Positions 45,834-56,804 of a stretch of DNA of 64,000 nucleotides are shown here, piece by piece. The stretch spans positions 18,369,466 through 18,433,465 of the forward strand of contig NC_133236.1 in assembly GCF_040436345.1 (NCBI RefSeq), given 5' to 3'. The translations under genes and the position numbers were made by a program. This DNA is from Pagrus major. Taxonomy: Eukaryota; Chordata; Actinopteri; Spariformes; Sparidae. Positions within the stretch are counted from its first letter, which is position 1. Every line of letters starts with the position of its first letter. The notes under the pieces were generated by a model. That model did not search any database, was not told the DNA's origin, and saw only the letters and a list, made by a program, of their open reading frames with translations.

Positions 45834-47922
45834 TTAAAACTGAAACACTCCACAATCTGTAACTCTACATTCATATTTTGGTCTTTCATTGCAAGTCGGA
45901 GCCTCTTCTAATCTCCTGAGGACGTCGACACCCTCAACCACTTGACTAGAAAGGAAAACAAGAACATTAGGTTTGAACAAAACTGTATAAGAAAAATGAG
46001 ATTATGCAGAATTGGGAACTGGAATTAGTGATACAAACCCAAAGGCCACGTAGGTCCTGTCCATCCAGGGTGTTGGCTGCAGGGTGATGTAGAACTGGGA
46101 TCCATTGCTGTGGGGACCCTTATTGGCCATTCCTAGAGTGCCCCGTTTAGAGTGGGACACGGCAAAGCTCTCATCTAAAAGGAGAAGGTACATATGTTAC
46201 AGACAGGAGAAGTAAATTCACTAATATACAGAGCATGCAGAGTGCAATCTTGTGGTAATACTGTTGATGTCTTGGACTGTTTATATGTGTCATACCTTCA
46301 AAAGTTGGTCCATAGATTGACTCCCCTCCATCACCTTTTCTTTTTGGAGAAATATCTGAAAAATTGAAAGATGACAGATACAATGCAAGTAGACCACAGT
46401 ATATTTAATTCTCTTCCTAAATTTCACAATAATGTGTTGATTACTCAGGGTGATTTCATAATCTGAAGAAGCACTTGGCTTAACAGTAAGCAGACAGTTA
46501 TGTGGAAGTAACTGTGGAGGAAGTTCGAGATGTCCACTGCTTATTTCACTTACTGGCAAAAGATGAGTCAGATACGCTCAAAAAATGATTTCATTCAACT
46601 GTAATCCAACCCCAACCTCAACCCTCAACCATAACCCATTCCCAGATGTACTGTAGCTAGTTTCAAATCCCTACATTGATCATTTATTCATACATTTCCC
46701 ATCTTCACAAGTAGCATGTATGTGTCCCATGTGGAGATGTATTTAGAATTAACTGCACTGTTTTTATTTGTATGTGAAAACCAAATAAATGCTACTGAGG
46801 ACTAGTGACATACCTCCACCTTGCACCCAGCCGTCAGGCACCACGCGATGAAACACAGAGCCCTTGTAGCAAAGTGGGAGGCCGCTCTGCGACAGACCTC
46901 GCTCGCCTGAGCACAGTGCCTCGAAGTTCTTTGACGTCTTTGGACAAACATCTGAGAACAGCTGAGGAAAGGGAGAACAATGTGTCTTGTTTACATGCTT
47001 TTCTTATATCAGCAATTTAAATCATTTCTATAAGGTAGAAAAGTAGAAAAAACATGATTTTTTTCTTCATGTGAGTTTCCTCACCTCAAACAATAACCTC
47101 CCTGCTGCCTCGCTTGCTACGTCAATGTCCATGAAGACAAACTGATGCTATAATGACAAGAAAGAGAGATGTTCAAGGATAATAAATATAATAAATGCCT
47201 AATTTTACAGATTAATATTCAGCTAGAAGAGCCACTGATGACTTTAACTAAAACGAGAACCTAATAGTTTGCAAAGCTTCCTAGACATTCATTTCAAAAG
47301 TCAAAAGTTGCATGTTATTGATAATCCAATTATGTTCTAAATACGTTATGACTATGTAGTGTGATACCCACCACAAGCAGAAAATTAACTTCCCCAACAA
47401 CCATATGTTTAACCTATATTTGTTATTTATGTGACTGTGACTTGCCCCAGTTTTCTGGAGGTGTTTCGCATAGTAGTCCTCAGTGAGAGCCATGTAGAAA
47501 GCCTTCGGCTGAGTGAAAGTGAAGCTCCACTGATTCTTGGCCCAGCTGGCGAGATCTTTTTCGTTACCAAGGAGGAGGCCGTTCAGAAAGCACATCAGGC
47601 TGCTGGAGTACTGCCACACTTCGCCACGCAGCTCCTTGAATACAACGGTGGACAAGTTGGACGACAAATGTTTTGTGATTCAGCATTTCAGAATAACCAT
47701 CACATCAAACTACAGTAGTATTTTGTTGTGTAGATGCTGCAAACTCAGTTTCGTCTTTTAAATCAAGTTTTTTTTTGGCTGTATAACATTCTGTGTTACT
47801 CTCTTTCTGTTTCATTGTCATGGCTTTTAGCTTGCTATTTTTCTGTCGCTTTGTGTTTATTCAGCTGTTTTAATGTAAAGCCCTTTGTATCTGTGTCTTA
47901 AAAAGGTGCTATATAAACAATG

Positions 47923-47957
<35 letters not shown>

Positions 47958-49137
47958 CATTATTATTATTATTATTTGCCATATCATTCACCTGCTGAAA
48001 TTTCACAAGTCATTTCAAATGAGCAAGTCAATGTAGAACAACATTTGAAAGTAAGTATATTTATCAAAGTACTGTTTTTAGATATACTTGTACGTACTTT
48101 TATGATACTTTACGCTTTTACTGTATTGAATTTAAGAGGCAAATATAGTACTCTTTACCCGACTGTGTTCATTTGAAAGGTTTACTCACAAATGATTTTA
48201 ACAGATTAAAATAATACTAATAAAAACCATGATCATTTATGAAATACAAGTTACAAATTAATTAAATGTATCTGTACTTCAACTACTTACATTTGAATGC
48301 TTCTGTGCTATACACAGAAATACATCCTTAATAATTTCTTAACTATAATATAATAACATAACTGGGAGTAGCATAATCTTGACATGCTCCATTTGGCTTC
48401 CTAATGAGTATTTTACTTGATACTTTAGTTGTACTTTTCTACTTTTACTGCTTGTTTTTATTTATTTTGCCTGATAAGACCACTGCTCAATACTGTGTGC
48501 GCATTTGTTTGATTGACATCCGTGTTCTGCCCCAATAGTTTGTTGAATTAAGTTGCAAGGATATCACAAATTATATATCTATACCTTTATTGCTCTTTTT
48601 AGTACAAAAAGAGTGTGTGTTTTAAAGCATAGCGCCCAGCAATAGTCTGCTCAGCACCAATGATTGTGAAAACATGGGTGTGAAGGGCCTTTAAGAAGCT
48701 AAAACCTTGCAGTCTCACTGCCTTTTCTATGATGAATCTTCTTCCAACACTGGTGTAGAATATAAAACACTGTGCAGAGCCTCAGATCGCATCACAGCTC
48801 TCTACTCATACATGAAAAGCAGGTTTGCCAATTTCCAGGACAGCTGGAGGATTTCAAACAAGTATAATCAGATGACTTACCCTTTTCTTGTTACACAGGT
48901 AGGTGTGCCAGTCAAATTCGAGTAGCGGTTGAATTTTTGGATCCAAGAATGCCTCAGGAAACTTCTGTTTTAGTCCCTGTTGTGCATAGTCAAAAGTGTT
49001 AACATCCCGGTGAAAACGTGTCAAATACATAAAACAAAAGAAAGAAATGAATGGTTTACCTCGGCAACACATTTGGCAACATGAAAGTTGGGATCTTTAA
49101 TTAAACCTACAATTTCTAGGTGCATTTTTGAGTCCAT
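45834..49137 (-). CDS. ppil6: Peptidyl-prolyl isomerase-like 6 (8 coding exons, 293 aa)
   Basis: A divergent cyclophilin of unproven isomerase activity; the family member is associated with ciliated cells. Exons in coding order: 49137-49060, 48976-48881, 47634-47446, 47147-47085, 46961-46814, 46355-46296, 46174-46039 and 45945-45834. The frame is kept at every junction. All introns are GT-AG except the third, whose donor is GC (ACTGGG|gcaagt). The N-terminal region (1-121) has LEIVGLIKDPNFHVAKCVAE, typical of PPIL6. The cyclophilin domain (about 122-293) contains FHRVVPDGWVQGG with Arg181 aligned to the catalytic Arg55 of cyclophilin A, and GSQFYITLQPTPWMDRTYVA with Trp248 aligned to Trp121, the cyclosporin-contact residue. 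The start is in strong context (accATGG). Human PPIL6 is 311 aa. Confidence 0.92.
47860..47976 (+). mobile_element. L2-type LINE 3' tail in ppil6 intron
   Basis: Reads taatgtaaagccctttgtat, then aaaaggtgctatataaac, then an ATT microsatellite (47928-47976) with one ATC. This is the same 3' terminal signature as the LINE at 24798-25690, in the opposite orientation. Upstream coding sequence was not recognised, so it is a severely truncated copy. Confidence 0.65.
48030..48480 (+). mobile_element. Degenerate Tol2-like (hAT) MITE in ppil6 intron
   Basis: Recognisable family blocks in order: tttatcaaagtactgttt, cttgtacgtacttttatgat, actttacgcttttact, aagaggcaaatatagtactctttac, then tgagtattttacttgatact and tagttgtacttttctacttttact. 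The termini are decayed. It is the same family as 39310-39613 and lies in the intron that has the GC donor's upstream exon to its left. Confidence 0.6.
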
Positions 49138-49583
49138 GGTTGAAAAGAAAATCAGCCATAAAAGTAAAAAGCCCTCAGTCCATAAACATGAGCCTCGTAT
49201 CCATGGCAACAAGCATATGGAGGCGCTTTTATATGACGTCCATCTGGCTTCGATCAACTCCGCGACACCGTATCCTTCTATTCCACCTTGTTTTTTTGTA
49301 ATCATGATACTTGACAGAATGACTAGTAAAATTACGACACAGAATGCTTATTGATGACTTAAATTCAACTCAAACGTCGAATTTATCCTCTTTTTCAACT
49401 TTACAACAGTTAATACCGCAACAAGGTAGCGTAGTAAGAAGACCTTCAACGAATTGGAACGTGGCCCAGCGGCGCCACCGTTTGAAATCTCCGGCTCGTT
49501 GTTCTGTGTTGTGTTGAGTAGCATTGACGTTTTCTGCGCGTTTCCCTCAAGTTAAATCGGTTAAACCCCATTTTTGGGTAGTT
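49138..49583. promoter_or_regulatory. Bidirectional promoter between ppil6 and gen1
   Basis: The start codons of ppil6 (minus, 49137) and gen1 (plus, 49584) are 446 bases apart, head to head. An imperfect RFX X-box palindrome, gtatccatggcaac, lies at 49197-49210, 60 bases upstream of the ppil6 ATG. A CRE-like tgacgtc is at 49234-49240. No TATA box is placed to serve gen1. RFX factors drive ciliary genes, which fits ppil6. Confidence 0.6.
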
Positions 49584-52500
49584 ATGGGTGTTCACGATTT
49601 GTGGTCTATCGTCGAGCCGGTTCGTGAGTCGGTGCCGCTGTACAGTTTGAGCGGAAAGACCCTGGCAGTTGACCTGAGCTTATGGGTGTGCGAGGCCCAG
49701 CACGTCCAGGCAATGATGGGCAGAGTTACCAAACCCCACCTGAGGTAATTGTCACTTATCAGCTAGCTTAGTTAGCTTCAGTTCCAATCTTTAGAACCGA
49801 AACTTCTGCTGGACAACCATCACTTAAAAGCGATGACCTTTTGTGTCCAGGAATTTGTTTTTCAGGATGTCATCCCTGACACTCATGGGGGTGAAGCTCG
49901 TCTTTGTGATGGAAGGAGAAGCCCCTAAACTCAAAGCGGAAACCATGAGCAAGAGGACAGAAACAAGATATGGAGGATTCAAAAAGGCTCCTGCCGCGAA
50001 GTCCACAAAAAACACCAGCAGAGGGCGCTTTAACGCTGTGCTAAGAGAGGTTGGTTGGTCCTCCACTCTCCTGCATCTCTCATCAAAGTCAGTCAGTCAC
50101 ATGCATGTTGTTTTTAAGCACTCCTGTCCTCTGTAGTGTGCAGAGATGTTGGACTATCTTGGTGTGCCATGGGTGACAGCTGCTGGGGAGGCTGAGGCCA
50201 TGTGCGCCTACCTGGACTCACAGGGCCTGGTGGATGGCTGCATCACTAATGATGGAGACGCTTTCTTGTATGGAGCCCGGACTGTCTACAGGAACTTCAA
50301 TATGAACAGCAAAGTATGTTGTGAAAGTTCATATAATCAACAGTGTACAACATATGGAGACAGCTGAACCCAAATCTCAGGGCTGGTGCTTGATAGAAGA
50401 TGCTTCACCGCTCACTTGAAAGGCTTCTTCAGTTCAAACTGTTACTTATAAGGACTAAATATATGCCTGTGATTTGGATTAAACTTTCTCCAGAGTACCA
50501 AAGTAACATCTGGGCACCCGTCAGAGCTGCATTTTTTCCAGGAGTGTTCCCATTTGATTTCCAGTCAGGTTGCACAGTTAGTAATCAAAGTATTACTTAA
50601 TTCACAACATGGCAAAGGGCAATAACAGAAGCCAACACAGATGCCCTGGCCCAAACATGTTTGTTTGGAACAGTCCCCCAACAAATGTCACATCATCATA
50701 TTTTAAAATAGCCTTTCTCAGCAAAAGTGAAAATTGTTATGCATGATCATTCATAATAGCTTTTAAAAATATTGCAATAGGATTTTTCTTACCATATCGT
50801 TTCCTGAATGAAAAACTTTATTCTATGTTTTTGCTCTAAATTGCCTCCTGAAAACTAGAAGCTATAGTGCTGAATTAGGTATACTTGCTGTTACGTACTG
50901 TTTTTTGTTTTGGAGTACTTTATGTATTTTAAAAAGAGCAACATATTCAATTTTGCTTGTGAGTTGGGGATGTTGAATCTAGTTTTAGACAAAATAACTG
51001 TCAATTTATTATTTGTAGGTCAAATCACTAGTCAGGTTATTAACTAAAAAGTAAACAGTTTATTATTATTATCACAAAATGTTATTATGCTTTTAACATA
51101 AACACAAACAACTACAACACACAGTGACATCATCACTGCTTTCATGTACGTATGCATACATGCATTCATGTCTGAGGAAATGCTCAATTCAACAGATCAA
51201 AAGATATAGCATATTGTTCCTCTCTTTTCCGTCCAGGACCCTCAGGTGGACTGTTACAGGACCTCCAGGGTAGAAACAGAGTTACATCTTTCCAGAGAGA
51301 ATCTTGTCGGTTTGGCCATCTTCCTGGGCTGTGATTATATTCCTAAAGTAAGGAGGGCGCCTTAATCTGAAATTTGTGCATCAAAATCACTGATATGAAT
51401 GATTTACGGGATGCTAACTGTACATTGGCTTTCTTCCACAAGGGCATACCTGGTGTTGGTAGAGAGCAAGCTCTGAGGCTCATTCATCTGATTAAAGGAC
51501 AAACACTTCTGCAGAGGTAGGAAACACACACTCATCTTTCTTGCATTTTGATTGCAGATAAGTATTTTTTTTTCTTTTCTGTGCTGTGGTTGTGCACTTG
51601 TAACCTCTTGCTATTCGGCTCAGGTTCATCAAGTGGAAGGAAGAGAATGCAGGTGTGTCTGAGGGAGTCGTAAAGAAGGTCGCTCACTGCCACGTATGTC
51701 GACATCCTGGTGAGTGGTGCCCTGCCTTGAACTCTGACCCTTTGGCTGATCCTGATAAGAGGTGGCAAGCAAAGGGGAGGGGAGGGGTGTCCCGAGAGGA
51801 TTTAACCTGCAATGTTAAAACATACACGTATGTGAGAGATGGATTAGTCGGAATAAGCCTCTGATTTAACACCTGAGTTGTAGTAATGTGTTAGATTTTA
51901 AGGTTGGTTGTTTGTCTTGGCTTTTTACCTACTTCTCCTATTTAAAAAAAAAAGATAGAAATCAGTTTATACAAACGAATATACATATGCTTAAGAACCT
52001 CCTCTGCCATGTGTAAAAAAGCATGAGACATAAGTTTCATCAGATATTTACTCTGATTCATCTCCTCCCTTTTTCAGGTTCAGCAAAGGCACATGAACGC
52101 GGCGGCTGTGTGCTGTGCGACAGCAAACATTTCTGTCAACCTCAGGACTTTGACTACCAGTGTCCCTGTGACTGGCACCACTATGAACAGACGCGCCAGG
52201 CTTTGTCTTTTGAGGCAAACATCAGAAAGTATGTGACCTGATGGAAATTAACCCTAGATTCTTTTTTTTTTTTCTTCACAAAAACGGTAGATGTAAATGC
52301 AGGAAATGAAAATTGAAAGTTTAATGGCATGAGAAAGCAAGAGCATAAAGACAACTTATTAAAAAGAAGACCAAGACTAGCGAAACTGTAGTAAGTCTAT
52401 CAATTAAGGCTGTCACAATATCAGATTTTCACTTGATGATTATTGTGGCCAAACTTATTCACAATGACGACATTATCACACCACCTATTGAAAAATTGGC

Positions 52501-55500
52501 TTTTAAAGTCGAGTATTCTGTCGATTTCACTTTTTTAAGTGTTTTCTTTCTCTTTTTCATAGGAAAACACTTGCAAGTCAACAGTTCCCCTTCACAGAGG
52601 TACAGCTGTTTTGATGTGCTTATTGTTTGATCTAAAGTATATGGTTTTTAATATTTAAATCAAATTTTGCAGATCATTAGTGAGTTCCTGATTTCCAAGG
52701 ATAAGCCTGTGTCACATTTCAAAAGGAGGCAGCCAAATATGCTGTTGATTCAGGTAATGGCTTGATTTAAATGACATCTTTGATAAGTTATTTCTTCAGT
52801 GAGTTGCATCTAAAAGATGGTTTTGTTTTCTAGAAATTTGCCTATGATAAGATGGAGTGGCCGAAGCACTACACCAGTGAAAAGGTTTTAGTCTTGATGA
52901 CCTACGCAGAGTTGATGAACAGGAAGTATGGAAGGGAAATGTGTTCCCAAATCAAGCCCCTCAGGTAGCCCGCCAAGTTCAATTTCACCTTTTAGCAACT
53001 AAAAAGTGTCTCTTTAGTGACTTTGTTGTAATAAAAGCTTATTTTTGATTATCAACACCCTTTACTCCCAAAGAATACTGAAACCGAGGGTGAGGAATGC
53101 CGTCGCTTGCTTCGAAATCATCTGGAGCACACCAGGTCAGTTTAAACCAACACAGGATGCTGTTCACTTCAATATTTTCTGTAATCCTCTGTTTTCCTGC
53201 AGTCAGAGGAAAAAGCGATGTTTAAGAAAACATCTTCTGGGTTGAGTGACACGACTGCTGCAGTAAGCAGAGGTTGGGGGTGCAGGGTGCTCGTCACCGG
53301 GTTGTCTGTTAGTGACTTGCTGTGAGGTGGGGTTCAGAGGTGACAGATCAGTCACAACAGCCACTAGGTGCTAAACTGGCTTCCTCCCCAGGCTGGGAAA
53401 TCTGTCATATCAAAGTCCACTAACAAGCCAGCCCGACGTGAGCAGCCTGAGAAAGTCTCAATCAACTAATTCAGAATGCAGTTCCTCATTTGTTATATTC
53501 TGTCATGCAGTTTAATGAATGTTACTGTAAACTTTAGTCTCACGCTAAAGTATGTATGTATTCCAAAATCCCTGTAACAAGAAAGTGGTTGAAACAGCAT
53601 TATTGCATTTATGAGTTAAAAGGCTATGATACTTGCATTTTGTATAAAATGTGCTGTATTTGTGTATAGTATTTATAAATTATTGTCTGCGTTTGTTCAG
53701 AGGAGCATCTGCAAATAGTGCCATTGGGAAAGTACAGCAGCTACAAAATGTTCATTCTTCATTAATTAGTTGATCAACAGAAAATTAATTTGCAACTATT
53801 GTGATTATCAGTCAGTCATTTAGGTCATTTTTTCAAGCAGAGATGACGATGATGAGCATTTGAGTGTTCCAGGTTCTTACATGTGAGGGTTTGCTGATTT
53901 CCCTTTACTTACATTATAGTAAATGTAATATTTTTGTGTTTTTGTGCTGTTGGTCTGACAAAAGACATTTGATGGCGTTGCTTCAGGCTAAAGGACATTT
54001 TGATGGATTTATTAAAAACATTTCTGATGTTTTTAGACCAAACAATGAATTGAAAAAATAACATGCAGAATTAAAGTTGACAAAAATAATTTTAAGTCAC
54101 AGCTCAAATGAAAAGCTGCATTTCTCCAAAATGCCTTCCAGTGATGCTTTACCACAATTTTTGTATCAGTAAAGGAAAAAAAACAACATTTTTTCCGAAA
54201 TAAGATAAATGAGAGAATTGTTGATACCGATATGGATCTGACCTTGATGTTTGGGGTTTTTACAGAACATTATGTGTTTCCTGAGGATCGGCCTTCACAG
54301 GATCAAGGTGAGGTGAGGACGGTGGAGGAAGAGTCTCTCTTCCGTGTGGCCTTCCCAGAGCTGGTGGAGAGCTACCTGAGAGACAAAGCTCTGGCTGAAG
54401 AGAAAAAGACCAAAAGTAAGACGATAATTTGTAATATTCACTTTCAATAAATTCATATATTTTTTAATGAAGTTAACAATGCAGCAAACAAAAAATGGGA
54501 GCCCTCCCACAGACTTGACAAGCTCCAAGACTTCCCACACTCACTGTGCCGCTGACAAGGGCATCCTGATCAAAGACACCTGGAGCTTTTGACTTGTTTT
54601 TCAAGGCTGTCTATTACAGGCGCTCTGACACCTGAAAATGTAGAGTTTGGCAGCTCGACTAGTTCACACCAAAGGCTTTGATGCAGCAGAGAGGTGTCTG
54701 TCTCACAGGCTTCGCTGTCACTTTATGCAGGTTGTACTTTGCTCCCCCCCTCCCCAGCCACAACTGCTGCAGAGCTTCACTTCCTAATGTGTAGGGAAAT
54801 CTACCACTGAGATTGCTAACTTTTCAGTGAACATGTTCAAAGTAGTCATTAAAGCGTTCTCTGACATTCAGTCTCAATCTTCTTTACAGAGAGGAAGCCA
54901 AAGAGTCAAAAGGAGAAGCCGGCTGATCTGATCTCAGATGGTATTTCAGACCTCTTGGCTCAGATGACCCTTCAGAGTTCCTCTAACGCTCAACCCCAAA
55001 CACTACTCCCTACCAGCACAGAGGAACCAGAAGTGGTGCTCCTGGACACTCCAGTGAACAATAAACAGCAGCGGAAGACGAAAGAAGACAACGGCAGTTT
55101 GGGTGATTGCCCGAATACGCCTCAGTCTCAAGCAGAATCAGAGGGTGCTGCTTCACCGTCTGTCTCTGCTGTTATCGACGCTCTACACCTAAGTGATATC
55201 GACTGGGAGGCTTTGTCCTTCACATCCTCTCCATCAGCCACAAACCACAGCACTGAGCCCAAGCTGAGCACAGACAGTGGGGCCAAGGAAACGGAGGGCG
55301 AAAACACCAAGCTGAAAACCTCATGTGACGTCAAAGAAGGAGACTCCAGATCTGCTCCAGAGCTTTCTCTTAGGGACAGGGTGCTCATGAGGAACACAGA
55401 TAAAGCTGTTGACCAGATAGAGATCCCCACTGACATGGTCTCAAAACTACTAAACTATGAGTTAGCCCCTCTCAAACACACTTCTTCTCATAACTCAAAA

Positions 55501-56196
55501 CCAAGTGGACGGATTGGCAGTAAGTTGTCAGGAAAGGAATCTGCTGTTAACAAAAAAGAACCACTCACTGACAGAAGGCAGTGTACAACAAATAAAACAG
55601 ACACTCACAGTTCAAAGCAGCAGCTGAGGCCTGCACTACAAACTCAAAATAAGACAAAGGACAAATGTAATGGCTCCCAAAAGCCTCCACAGAAATATAA
55701 ATTTGTCAGAAAAGCCATTCCCCCATCAGCTGGCCCACCACAGACGTGCCACTCTGGCCCAGATCGAAGTGACAAAAACGTGCCACACACCACCAAGAAG
55801 AGTGTGTGTATGAGCGTGGGCTCATCCAGCGAGGAGAGTGATGCAGAGAACCAGCAGCTTGGAGCACAAAGAAAGGCTAAGCTAAAGCCAGTAAACAAGA
55901 TCAAGGGCTCCCTTTCAGACTTCCCCCTGAAACCTGTTTCAACCAAACCAACAGCAAAAACGGCTCCAGTCCAGTTATCGCGACTAAAATCTCAGAATTG
56001 CAATGTAGATATTGAGACAAACAGCATGCCTGTATCAACTAAAAGCCAGACTGTCTCACCAGCTGATGCGAGTGACGATGTGTTCCTTCAGACTCCAGCG
56101 TCACCTGTCACTGTGGTAGATAGTGATGATTCAGTGATCTGTGGTGAGAGTCCGCTGCCACTGGCAGAGAGGCTGAGACTGAAATTCCTAAAGTGA
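49584..56196 (+). CDS. gen1: GEN1 Holliday junction 5' flap endonuclease (13 coding exons, 908 aa)
   Basis: A Rad2/XPG-family nuclease that resolves Holliday junctions by symmetrical cuts, acting mainly after nuclear envelope breakdown. Exons: 49584-49744, 49851-50049, 50137-50313, 51237-51347, 51443-51516, 51624-51709, 52078-52228, 52563-52599, 52673-52753, 52834-52964, 53074-53135, 54266-54415 and 54890-56196. All are GT-AG and in frame, giving 908 codons, the human length. MGVHDLW starts the XPG-N domain. The catalytic acids are visible: Asp30 (LAVDLSLW), Glu138/Glu140 (GEAEAMCAYL), Asp159/Asp161 (TNDGDAFLYG) and Asp212 (GCDYIPK). The DNA-binding GIPGVG loop is at 217, a conserved Cys cluster at about 260-310, and the chromodomain at about 360-435. 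The long last exon encodes a disordered tail with IDWEALSF and the conserved end PLPLAERLRLKFLK. Confidence 0.95.
53203..53469 (+). other. Two exon-like units in gen1 intron 11, gene unknown
   Basis: Unit 1 (53203-53262) follows a strong acceptor (gttttcctgcag) and ends at gtaagc. It is open for 20 codons (SEEKAMFKKTSSGLSDTTAA). Unit 2 (53392-53469) follows ttcctccccag and reads 25 codons (AGKSVISKSTNKPARREQ, then PEKVSIN) to TAA. Both are phase 0 and join in frame over a 129-base intron, giving a basic, Ser/Lys-rich C-terminus. The flanking gen1 exon ends in phase 1, so normal gen1 splicing skips them. They could be a captured gene fragment or an alternative 3' end reached from the gen1 exon ending at 52753 (phase 0). 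I do not recognise the protein. Confidence 0.35.
53745..54085. mobile_element. Degenerate gggctgcaac-family element in gen1 intron 11
   Basis: The left block ttcattaattagttgatcaacagaaaatt, middle gatgagcatttgagtgttcc, and ggtctgacaaaagacatttgatg match the family's arrangement seen at 13730-14108. The termini are eroded. Confidence 0.5.
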
Positions 56197-56804
56197 GCAG
56201 CATCATTACAGGACGATGGACAAGAACATGTAAGCTATTTTATGTTGAATATGAAAGATTACTCTAAACCTTAAAAATCTTTACTCAATTTCTCATTTAT
56301 TAGCTTATTACAGTAGAGCTGCAACAATTACTGGATTAGTCAAGTGACAGAGAATGAATCTATAATTATTTTTATTTCTGCCACTCGTGGTCTCTCAATT
56401 AAAACAAAAGACTTAAGTAGTGTGGCATCATGGAAGCTGCTGTCTTCATTGTTTAAAAACCAAACATTTTTGTGACATGACTCGGGTAGAAGTGTTCAAA
56501 GACGAGGTGATGTTTCAAAATGTTCTACCCCTTGCACACTGGACTAGTTTGTTCATACTTTTCCATCCATCTCCGTTCAAGCAGCGCTGGAACACTGCTC
56601 AGTCTGCACTGAGTTTGAAAGCGGTGCGATGTAAAAGATATTCAGAAAGTAACCACTGTTGTCAGCTGATCCGTATTACGCATGTGCAACTCACAACAGA
56701 GCTGAGAGAGAAGCATGATGTCTCACTCTTTGGCATCTTTCCTTTTCAGCTCTGGAAACAAACGATTTGTCTATATCAGAATGCTATTAAGACTTTTAAA
56801 TAAA
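56197..56804 (+). terminator. gen1: gen1 3' UTR and polyadenylation signal
   Basis: After the stop at 56194-56196 there is AT-rich untranslated sequence that includes a fragment of a gggctgcaac-type repeat (near 56314). A canonical AATAAA is at 56799-56804, followed within 25 bases by a T-rich downstream element. Confidence 0.65.

Noticed and set aside
47281-47667. Longer minus-strand frame extending past the third ppil6 exon
   Set aside because: The real exon is 47634-47446. The extension on both sides is intron read in frame, as shown by the match of the next exon at 47147.
53045-53245. Plus-strand frame through the gen1 exon and into intron 11
   Set aside because: The first part is the gen1 exon 53074-53135. 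The continuation ignores a good donor and the conserved join to EHYVFPED at 54266.
54955-56196. A separate protein of 413 aa starting at 54955
   Set aside because: This is the last exon of gen1, which begins at 54890 after an acceptor and is in frame with the exon ending at 54415.
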